DNA of 8,328 nucleotides from 66-474 sp036568625 (GTDB taxonomy: Bacteria; Pseudomonadota; Gammaproteobacteria; Xanthomonadales; Rhodanobacteraceae), in contig DATCSF010000293.1 of NCBI GenBank assembly GCA_036568625.1, positions 1 to 8,328 of the forward strand. Direction: 5' to 3'. Shown piece after piece: positions 1-5,703 of this stretch; position 1 is the first letter of the stretch, and every line of letters starts with the position of its first letter. Made by a program: the position numbers and the translations under genes. The notes beneath the pieces were generated by a model, which saw nothing but the letters and a program-made list of their open reading frames with translations, was not told where the DNA came from and made no database searches.

Positions 1-84
1 GCGCTGCTGTTCCGGGCCTTCGATCTCGATGCCCACATCCCAAAAACCATTTGTGACGTGGCATCGGTCGCTTCCCTGACCTGA
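1..84 (+). other. possible 3' end of an unidentified gene (window edge)
   Basis: The plus strand is open from the first base to a TGA at 82-84, giving 27 residues that end ICDVASVASLT. The first 13 codons mostly end in G or C, as in the real genes here, but the later ones do not. The fragment is too short to recognise. A competing reading is a minus-strand gene starting near 36-38 (GTG or ATG) and leaving the window to the left; its first residues would be VGIEIEGPEQQR, and it too has GC-ending codons. I cannot choose between them. Confidence 0.2.
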
Positions 85-373
85 CTGTGCGGCCCTCTCG
101 CGCCGTATCAGGATCGCGCGGTACGCCGGCGGGCGGGTGCAGCACCGCACGGCAAGTCACAAAGCGTCTTTTCACGCGCGATCCAGGCACAACGCAAGAA
201 GGACGCCGTGCTGTCCCTCTGCATTGTATTTTACGATTGCGCCGATTGCGGCCGCGTGGTTTGCGAGGGCGCAGGATGCGTCCCTGGGGAAGGCTTGCCG
301 TTCAAGCCACGAAGAGTGGTGATGTGGGTGTTGCCCCGGGGAGCGGAAATGGGCGTTCGAGGGGATTTGTCCG

Positions 374-404
374 ATTCCGGGATGCTTCCAAGCAAGCCCG
401 GAAT
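374..404 (-). terminator. candidate stem-loop past the receptor gene
   Basis: ATTCCGGG at 374-381 is perfectly complementary to CCCGGAAT at 397-404, giving an 8-bp stem. Inside it GCT (384-386) can pair with AGC (391-393) around a TCCA loop. It lies about 105 bases past the TonB-dependent receptor stop. There is no T-run on either side, so it is not a textbook intrinsic terminator. It could be a 3' stabilising structure or a rho-linked end. Confidence 0.3.
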
Positions 405-423
405 GGACGCCAAGCAGGGCCAT

Positions 424-469
424 GGCACGGGGCGCAGGATCCATTGCGCCCGTCCAACTGTGCCGTGCC
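424..469 (-). terminator. candidate two-part hairpin just past the receptor stop
   Basis: GGCACGG (424-430) pairs with CCGTGCC (463-469), and directly inside it GGCGCA (431-436) pairs with TGCGCC (445-450). This makes a long GC-rich stem with a one-sided bulge at 451-462. The structure begins about 40 bases past the receptor gene's TAA, where a transcript end is expected. A T-tract is absent, so factor-independent termination is uncertain. Confidence 0.35.
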
Positions 470-508
470 GTCCATGGCGCGGTATCTGCCTCGGATGCCG
501 GGGCTCTG

Positions 509-3421
509 TTAGAACTTGAATCTGACGCCAAGCGTCACCGAGCGGCCGTACCGGAAGTAGCCTTCCGACAGCAGCGGGTTTCCGTTGAGGCTGTACGTTT
601 GGGCCTCGTCGAGCAGGTTCTGTCCTTCGAGCGAGATACTGAACTGGTCGTTGATTTCGTACGAAGCGTGTGCGGTCACCCAGGTAAGCGGGTCGGCGAG
701 CTCGTTGTAGCCGTTGCCCAGCACCCCGATCGCGGTCACGAAACCGTTGGTGTGGTCCGCAGTGGCACCGATGGACCATGGGCCTTTCTCGTACATCAGG
801 CTCACCGAATACACCGATGGCGCGATGCCTTCGAGCGGCCGCTCCTGGCCATCGACCCAGCTCTTCGACCAGTTGCGGGTGTATTGCATCCGGAATCCAA
901 AACCATTCTTCCAGAAGTGTTGCAGGCCGACTTCAAGTCCGTGCACTTTCGCGTAGTCGCCGTTGATCGGGCGGATCACGTTGAACAGGGTGGGGCCACT
1001 CGTGACCGGATCGCCGTTCGCGTCCACGATTGGGCCGACCCCGATGTCTTTGCCTGTCTCGAAGCTGGTGGTGATCTGGTTTTCGATGTGCTTCTGGAAC
1101 ACGGCAAAGTTGAAGATCGACTTGTCGTCGAAGTACCACTCCAGCGATGCGTCGCCCTGGCGTGCGCTGTAGGGCTTGAGATTGACGTTGCCACCGAACA
1201 CTTGGGTGAACTCGCCCCACGAAACACTCTGGGTCGTGCTGGTCGGCGCCAGTTGCTCGACCGAGGGGCGTGCCATCGTTTTCGCTGCACCGAGACGCAG
1301 CTGCAACTTGTCGGTGAAATGCCACACGAAGTTTGCAGACGGCAACACGAAGGTATAGTTGCCCTCCTGCGTGATCGGAGTCGGAGCGGCATATTTCGCC
1401 GTGTAATTGAACGGTCCATTCTCCGTGATGCTCAGGATCTGGGCGTCCCACGCCTGGGAGGTGGTATCGGTCTTGACCAGCCGTACGCCGATGTTGCCGT
1501 CCCAGTGTTCCCCCGACGCGTCTGCTTGCAAATAGCTGCTGAAGGTTCGCTCGGAGACGCGATAGCTCTGCAGCGGATTCCAGGCAGGTGCGGCGGCGCT
1601 GAATTCGTAGGATCCGCCGCCCGGGCGAGGATGGCCATCGTAGGCGCGCAATGCTGCCAAGTACCCTTGTATGTCAAAGGCCATGAAGCTGCGCGGGAAA
1701 CTCGAGTGCACGTCGCTCATGAAGTTGGGCAAGGTGAACCTGTGCGACAGGACGTTGCCGTCAAGGTCTCCCACGTTGATCGCGTTTTGGCCCGAATAGT
1801 AATCGGCGCCACCGGTGAAAGTGTTGTCGACCAGATCGCGTGCCTTGCGCCGGTCGGTGAAGTTGATGCCGAACTTCAGGTTGTCCACGTGGAACCGGTC
1901 GACGAACAGGTTGCCGGCGAGCGATGTGCCGTTGATACGGTCGTCGATGTTGTCGCCGCCGAGTTGGAAGTAGTGGGTGTTGAAGTCGGACGGACCGAAT
2001 TCGCCGTTGGCCAGGCCTGAACTCAGGTCGCGGCCGTCGTCGAACGTGGTGGTGACGTCAGGCACCCTGTCACCGGTCAGTTCGATGCGGGTGACGTTGG
2101 GCTGGTTCATGCGCAGGACCACGTAACTGTCCTGGCCGCCCGAGTGCCGGCGCGAAGTCGAACGGTACGCGTCGCCGACGAGGCTGAAATCAGGCGTTAC
2201 CTGCCAGGCCACGTTGGCGCCGAACAGCGCGGTATCCACCACGCGATAATTGGTCATGTTCAACAGTTCCGGATTGAGCCGCAACTCCGGATCCGGGTTG
2301 TCCAGGGTAAGCCCGGTGACGATACCGTTTTGCACCGTCATGTCGGACCAGCGGCCGGGGGAGAACAGCGGGTAGAACGACTGCTGGTACCCGATCTGCG
2401 GTGAATTCAGGCGTGTCTTGAGCCCGTCTACCTTCACGCGCAGCGAATCGGTCGGCCGCCATTCGAGGCTGCCCGACAAGGCGAGGCGCTTCTTGTCCTC
2501 CAGGATCGAGCCGACCCGGAACTGTCCGGGTCCGATCAGGCCGTACTCGTCCGGATCCAGCTGACCATTGCCGTTGGGGTCGATGCTTCCGCCCCACGCG
2601 TTGCCCCACGGCCAGCTCGGGTCGTTGGGGTCGGCGTTGCGGGTCCAGCCGCCATCGTTGCCGGCAACATCGGTGCGGTCGTGACGTTTCGCGTAGACAA
2701 GGCCGGCCATCACACCGAAAGTGTCGTTGGCAAAAGTATTGCTGTACGCCGCGGACAGCTTGTGTCCGTTGAGGTCGGACATCTGATTGTGATCGCCCTC
2801 GAGACGCACCACACCACGCTGCCCGGACCGGTCGAATGCACTTCCCGAACGCAGGTTCACCAGGCCGCCAATGGCGCCCTCGGTCAATGACGCCTCTGCG
2901 CCCTTGATTACGTCGGCGCCGCTGATGACGTCGGCTGGAAGTACGTCGAAGGCGAAATCGCGGCCGGGACCATCCGTTGCAAGGATTCGATTGTTGAAGG
3001 TGGTCAGCGTGTATTCGGGCCCCAGGCCGCGCACGCTGACCTTCTGTCCTTCTCCCCCGGCGGTGCGCGAAATGGCGACGCCGGTGATGTGGCTCAGGGA
3101 GTCGGCAACGTTGTCGTCAGGGAACTTGCCCAGTTCCAGTGCGGTGATCGAGTCCTGTACGGTGGATGCATTGCGCTTCAGACCCACTGAACGCACGAGG
3201 CTGGCACGTACCCCCGTAACCTGGATCGTTGTCAGGGTGGCGATGTCGTCATCACCCTTTTTCGAATTGTCATCTTGCGCGCTACCGCTCGTCGCCGCGG
3301 TTGCAGGAGACAGTGCAGGATCCTGGGCTTGCTGTCCCTGCGCCAATCCGACACCGGGAACCCACAGAGCCAAAGCAATGCCGCAAACGAGCGATTTTTG
3401 TTGCAGACAGGCGATCTTCAT
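509..3421 (-). CDS. TonB-dependent outer-membrane receptor
   Basis: The product is a 970-residue TonB-dependent receptor, which would take a ligand through the outer membrane using TonB-ExbB-ExbD energy. A signal peptide covers about residues 1-27 (hydrophobic CGIALALWVPGVGLA, cleavage near LAQ). A low-complexity linker follows, then a TonB-box-like segment TTIQVTG (64-70) and a plug at about 80-195. The plug shows GKFPDDNVADSL, ITGVAISR, VSVRGLGPEY and EGAIGGLVNL, the pattern of the Xanthomonas/Caulobacter receptor family (TIGR01782 type). The rest is a beta-barrel ending in the aromatic strand GVRFKF. The length is normal and no frameshift is seen. The start at 3421 is chosen because GGGGAGGAA lies 2 bases upstream (3424-3432) and the signal peptide begins there; the in-frame ATG at 3451 has no such site. 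It diverges from the AgaR-like regulator, with operator-like motifs between them. By context the ligand is probably a galactose- or GalNAc-containing glycan; this is inference. Confidence 0.95.
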   Translation of the reverse strand: MKIACLQQKSLVCGIALALWVPGVGLAQGQQAQDPALSPATAATSGSAQDDNSKKGDDDIATLTTIQVTGVRASLVRSVGLKRNASTVQDSITALELGKFPDDNVADSLSHITGVAISRTAGGEGQKVSVRGLGPEYTLTTFNNRILATDGPGRDFAFDVLPADVISGADVIKGAEASLTEGAIGGLVNLRSGSAFDRSGQRGVVRLEGDHNQMSDLNGHKLSAAYSNTFANDTFGVMAGLVYAKRHDRTDVAGNDGGWTRNADPNDPSWPWGNAWGGSIDPNGNGQLDPDEYGLIGPGQFRVGSILEDKKRLALSGSLEWRPTDSLRVKVDGLKTRLNSPQIGYQQSFYPLFSPGRWSDMTVQNGIVTGLTLDNPDPELRLNPELLNMTNYRVVDTALFGANVAWQVTPDFSLVGDAYRSTSRRHSGGQDSYVVLRMNQPNVTRIELTGDRVPDVTTTFDDGRDLSSGLANGEFGPSDFNTHYFQLGGDNIDDRINGTSLAGNLFVDRFHVDNLKFGINFTDRRKARDLVDNTFTGGADYYSGQNAINVGDLDGNVLSHRFTLPNFMSDVHSSFPRSFMAFDIQGYLAALRAYDGHPRPGGGSYEFSAAAPAWNPLQSYRVSERTFSSYLQADASGEHWDGNIGVRLVKTDTTSQAWDAQILSITENGPFNYTAKYAAPTPITQEGNYTFVLPSANFVWHFTDKLQLRLGAAKTMARPSVEQLAPTSTTQSVSWGEFTQVFGGNVNLKPYSARQGDASLEWYFDDKSIFNFAVFQKHIENQITTSFETGKDIGVGPIVDANGDPVTSGPTLFNVIRPINGDYAKVHGLEVGLQHFWKNGFGFRMQYTRNWSKSWVDGQERPLEGIAPSVYSVSLMYEKGPWSIGATADHTNGFVTAIGVLGNGYNELADPLTWVTAHASYEINDQFSISLEGQNLLDEAQTYSLNGNPLLSEGYFRYGRSVTLGVRFKF

Positions 3422-3545
3422 GGTTCCTCCCCGATGTGCACGATGAGCCAAATTACGAAACAGAACGGAGCCTACACTATGTTTCGTTATGTATCAATAG
3501 CGAAATACAACGAACTGTTGCATACTTTGAACCCAGGGAGGATTT
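3422..3545. promoter_or_regulatory. divergent promoter region, receptor and regulator
   Basis: This 124-bp gap is clearly richer in A+T than the flanking genes and must carry the promoters of two divergent genes. It includes a strong Shine-Dalgarno for the receptor (GGGGAGGAA on the minus strand, 3424-3432) and one for the regulator (AGGGAGGA, 3535-3542, 3 bases before ATG 3546). I could not assign -35 and -10 boxes with confidence; TTGATA on the minus strand at about 3491-3496 is a possible -35 for the receptor. The centre is filled with CGAAA-type repeats, listed separately. Confidence 0.75.
3453..3517. promoter_or_regulatory. candidate operator cluster A for the AgaR-like regulator
   Basis: Four related elements are seen: TTACGAAACA (3453-3462, plus), TGTTTCGTTA (3480-3489, the reverse complement of TAACGAAACA), TAGCGAAATA (3498-3507) and CAACGAACTG (3508-3517). 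The last two have CG cores exactly 10 bp apart, one helical turn. The first two form an inverted pair. E. coli AgaR and other DeoR-family repressors are known to bind repeats with a TTTCGTTT-like core, which fits. The position suggests autoregulation of the regulator and repression of the receptor. Binding is inferred. Confidence 0.6.
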
Positions 3546-4325
3546 ATGCCAGCCACACGCGATACAAGCCAACGCCGCCTGCAGATCAGCGAACTGGTCC
3601 ACAAGCAGGGAAGTGTCCAAGTTGCGTCACTTGCACGTCGCTTTGGGGTAAGCCTGCAAACGGTACGCAAGGACCTGCGGTACCTCGCCGCGCGGGGTGT
3701 CATGACCCGCGCCTACGGTGGCGCGATTGACAGCAACGCGATCGGCGGCGCGCCGGCCGAGCCTACTTACGAGGCCAAGCGGGTGGTCCATCTGGACGAC
3801 AAGCGGCGTATCGGCAGGCGTGCTGCAGAGCTGGTGGAAGCAAGCAACACCATCGTCATCGACTCGGGCACCACGGGCATCCAGCTTGCCGAGGCATTGC
3901 CCAACATCGACATCACGGTGGTAACCAATGATTTCGGCGTGCTGTCGGCGTTGTCCTCCAAGCAGGCCATCGACATTGTCATGCTTGGCGGCGAGTTGCG
4001 CCGCAGGAACATGGCGTTCTACGGCGGGTTGACCGTGGAGGCGCTCGCCGGGCTGCAAGTGGACATGCTGTTTCTCGGCGTCGACGGGTTCGACCTCGAG
4101 CGCGGCATCACAACGCATTACGAGCCGGAGGCAACGCTCAATCGAAAGATGGTCGAGGCGGCGGGCAAGGTCATCGCCATTACCGACAGTTCCAAGTTCG
4201 GGCGGGTCTGCTTGCACCGAATCCTGCCCATCTCCGGGCTGGATACGCTGATCACCGATATGGATGCCCCGGAAGAGATCCGCCAGGCCAGCAAGGAAAT
4301 GGGATTCGAGTTGCTGTTGGCCTAG
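3546..4325 (+). CDS. agaR: AgaR-like DeoR-family transcriptional repressor
   Basis: This 259-residue protein has the full DeoR/GlpR layout. An N-terminal winged helix-turn-helix covers about residues 8-60 (VASLARRFGVSLQTVRKDL, then RAYGGAI). The C-terminal sugar-phosphate sensor domain shows DSGTT (106-110), TND (127-129), GGELRR (148-153), GVDGFDLERGITTH (178-191), EATLNRKM (195-202) and DSSKFGR (214-220). The stretch from MLFLGVD through DSSKF closely resembles E. coli AgaR as I recall it, the repressor of N-acetylgalactosamine/galactosamine genes, so the symbol is used in the AgaR-like sense only. The family is normally released from DNA by a phosphorylated sugar. The start is supported by AGGGAGGA at 3535-3542. 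It diverges from the receptor gene and is likely autoregulated through cluster A; similar motifs before the GH36 gene suggest it controls that pair too. The true effector is unknown. Confidence 0.9.
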   Translation: MPATRDTSQRRLQISELVHKQGSVQVASLARRFGVSLQTVRKDLRYLAARGVMTRAYGGAIDSNAIGGAPAEPTYEAKRVVHLDDKRRIGRRAAELVEASNTIVIDSGTTGIQLAEALPNIDITVVTNDFGVLSALSSKQAIDIVMLGGELRRRNMAFYGGLTVEALAGLQVDMLFLGVDGFDLERGITTHYEPEATLNRKMVEAAGKVIAITDSSKFGRVCLHRILPISGLDTLITDMDAPEEIRQASKEMGFELLLA

Positions 4326-4492
4326 GGCCTGTTGACGCCACGCCAGCGAGCCGCATTGCTTCGGCGGCGATCGCTGCGCGAGGCGCGCCGCAGCGCGCCC
4401 CGATGGTTCCGATCAGCGCATGCGCCCATGGCGGGCGGCCGCCGCGGGGCGACCTTGCGGGCAAATTTTCGACGGCGCGGCGTCGGCGTGGC
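4326..4492. other. GC-rich convergent intergenic region with a small dyad
   Basis: This gap lies between the stops of the regulator and the amidohydrolase. It is very GC-rich and opens with GGGCCTGTTGACGCC directly past the regulator's TAG. GCTGCG (4373-4378) pairs with CGCAGC (4389-4394) around a 10-base loop. No T-run follows, so it is a weak terminator candidate for either gene. Its composition differs from the two AT-rich divergent gaps. It could be a dispersed intergenic repeat or an insertion-sequence remnant, but no terminal inverted repeats or target duplication are visible. Confidence 0.35.
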
Positions 4493-5593
4493 CTAATGGA
4501 CGGACTCGCGCAACCCGAATACCCGCACGGCATTGCGGTAGTAGATCTTGTCGATGACGGTGCGCGGCAGACGCAACCCGGGCACGTCCGCGTTCAAGTC
4601 GTCGATCCGCTGCGTCATGCCGGTCGCAAGATAACGCCAGTCCGACATCCAGAAAGCATGGGCATCGCGACGAAATGCCTCATCGTCGGCGCCGGGCGCG
4701 TGCGTCAGGTCGCTTCCGTAAAGCAGCCGGTCCTGATACCGGATGAAGAAGTTGCGGACGCGGTTGTAATCCTGCAACGACTGGTACTGCACCTGGCTCA
4801 TGCGCGCCGCAAGATCCACCGTGGCATTGGGGTGCCGGTCCAGGAATTCGGCGAGGCGGTCGACGCTCCATTCCAGGCTGGCCATGTGGGCGCCGACGAA
4901 ACGCAAGTGCGGATGGGCTTCGACAAAGCGGTCGCGCACGGCCATCAGCGTTTCGTAGCGTGGCAGTTCGGGGTGCAACCAGGCGTGGTATTCGGGGTGA
5001 TTGCGAAAGTATTCACGGTCGTTGTCCGTGGTCATTTCCGACAGGGGCAGCCAGCAATTGTAGGGCTCGCCCTGGTGGTCGATCAGCGCTACGCCAAGGC
5101 GCTGCACGGTCTCCGCCACCGGGGCGAGCCTCGGGTCATCCAGCATGATCAACTTGCCGTCGGCGTCCTTCTCGATCATGCCCACGTTTTTCCAGATCTT
5201 CACTGCAACCGCGCCGCGCGCCACGTCCGCTTCCAGGCGGTCCTCGACGCGCTGGAGCCAGCCAGGCTCGCCAAAACCCCGCATCGAGAAGGTCGTTGCC
5301 CAGTGGAAGCGCACCGGGTCGCGTGCGGCCAGTGCGAGTGCGGCCTGCCGCTGCTGGTCGACGGTCGGGAAGTCGGGGTAATCCACGTTGATCGACAACA
5401 GTTCGAATCCGTCGGCCCGGGCCTGCTCCAGAAACGCCGTTGAATCAGCGTTCGCATGAACGTGCGCGTCGAACTTGCGCACCTGCGCGAAGTCGGCCAA
5501 GCCATAAGGGGTGTCCGTGACGGGAGGCGAAGCCAGTGCAGGCAGCGCGCACAACGCAAGCAAGGGCAGAGCTCGAAGGAGGAGGGTCAACAT
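4493..5593 (-). CDS. secreted amidohydrolase-2 family metal hydrolase
   Basis: This 366-residue protein begins with a cleavable signal peptide (LLLRALPLLALCALPALA, likely cut near residue 21), so it should act in the periplasm. The mature part is a TIM-barrel amidohydrolase of the PF04909 type. DAHVH (42-46) gives two metal-binding histidines, VKIWK (131-135) sits where a barrel-strand lysine is expected, DHQGEP (172-177) and GAHMAS (235-240) supply further histidines, and YGSD (292-295) gives the catalytic aspartate. Family members include lactonases, decarboxylases and other C-O or C-C hydrolases, so the reaction cannot be read from sequence. The start at 5593 has AGGAA at 5599-5603 upstream. 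The gene diverges from the GH36 gene across a gap carrying the regulator-type motifs, one only about 15 bases before the start. Co-regulation suggests it acts on a product or substituent of the same glycoside, for example a sugar lactone; this is speculative. Confidence 0.88.
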   Translation of the reverse strand: MLTLLLRALPLLALCALPALASPPVTDTPYGLADFAQVRKFDAHVHANADSTAFLEQARADGFELLSINVDYPDFPTVDQQRQAALALAARDPVRFHWATTFSMRGFGEPGWLQRVEDRLEADVARGAVAVKIWKNVGMIEKDADGKLIMLDDPRLAPVAETVQRLGVALIDHQGEPYNCWLPLSEMTTDNDREYFRNHPEYHAWLHPELPRYETLMAVRDRFVEAHPHLRFVGAHMASLEWSVDRLAEFLDRHPNATVDLAARMSQVQYQSLQDYNRVRNFFIRYQDRLLYGSDLTHAPGADDEAFRRDAHAFWMSDWRYLATGMTQRIDDLNADVPGLRLPRTVIDKIYYRNAVRVFGLRESVH

Positions 5594-5607
5594 ACCGGTT
5601 CCTGGCG

Positions 5608-5638
5608 TAACGAAACTACTAATACACTAAACGAAACA
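5608..5638. promoter_or_regulatory. candidate operator cluster B for the AgaR-like regulator
   Basis: TAACGAAACT (5608-5617) and AAACGAAACA (5629-5638) are direct repeats whose CG cores are 21 bp apart, two helical turns. A weaker core, ATCGAT at 5640-5645, lies 10 bp further on. The first two match the inverted TAACGAAACA of cluster A at nearly every base. I noticed AACGAAAC, in either orientation, only in these two gaps when reading the window. The placement would let one repressor control both divergent genes. Binding is inferred. Confidence 0.6.
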
Positions 5639-5653
5639 TATCGATTGCACAAA

Positions 5654-5665
5654 CCGAACGTTTGG
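5654..5665. promoter_or_regulatory. near-palindrome upstream of GH36 gene
   Basis: CCGAACGTTTGG is a near-perfect 12-bp palindrome centred on AACGTT, with only the third base and its partner unmatched. A related inverted repeat, CAAAC (5650-5654) and GTTTG (5660-5664), overlaps it. It lies about 40 bases before the GH36 start. It could be an additional regulator site, or chance. Confidence 0.3.
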
Positions 5666-5703
5666 CGCAGAATGGGGGTATCTGGGACTTCGGGAGCGCC
5701 GGG

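Larger units (their letters stand above)
85..508. other. intergenic region without a supported gene
   Basis: These 424 bases show no credible coding region. The overlapping open frames on both strands translate to Arg/Pro/Ser-rich sequence with no domain, signal peptide or ribosome binding site. The stretch contains several dyads: GGTGCAGCACC at 136-146, CCCCGGGG at 334-341, and two larger hairpins at 374-404 and 424-469 listed separately. It lies directly past the stop of the receptor gene, so it probably holds that gene's 3' untranslated and termination region. I see no tRNA, CRISPR or insertion-sequence signature. Confidence 0.6.
5594..5703. promoter_or_regulatory. divergent promoter region, amidohydrolase and GH36
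   Basis: This 110-bp gap separates two divergent genes and is AT-rich in its centre (about 5608-5660), like the gap before the receptor and unlike the convergent gap. It holds AGGAA (5599-5603) for the amidohydrolase and GGGAG (5692-5696) for the GH36 gene, plus two strong copies of the shared CGAAAC motif and a palindrome near 5654-5665. I could not fix -35 and -10 boxes. Confidence 0.7.

Noticed and set aside
234..251. Tandem near-repeat CGATTGCGC/CGATTGCGG
   Set aside because: Two copies of 9 bases with one mismatch and no further units; most likely chance.
87..531. Several overlapping small open frames between the left edge and the receptor stop
   Set aside because: Their translations are low-complexity Arg/Pro/Ser-rich, start without ribosome binding sites and overlap one another on both strands. 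None looks like a real protein.
422..2020. 532-codon open frame on the plus strand, antisense to the receptor gene
   Set aside because: It lies opposite the receptor's coding sequence and arises from GC-rich codon bias. It has no ribosome binding site, domain or plausible composition, while the minus-strand receptor is recognisable throughout.
3422..3451. Ten-residue upstream extension of the receptor from an ATG at 3451
   Set aside because: GGGGAGGAA precedes the ATG at 3421 and the signal peptide begins there. The longer form would bury the ribosome binding site in coding sequence and place the start beside an operator motif.
4403..5443. 346-codon open frame on the plus strand, antisense to the amidohydrolase
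   Set aside because: The opposite strand carries a signal peptide and complete amidohydrolase metal motifs; the plus-strand translation has no recognisable features.
5662..5703. Upstream TTG start for the GH36 gene
   Set aside because: The TTG lies inside the AACGTT palindrome, has no ribosome binding site and would put 14 extra residues ahead of a good twin-arginine signal.
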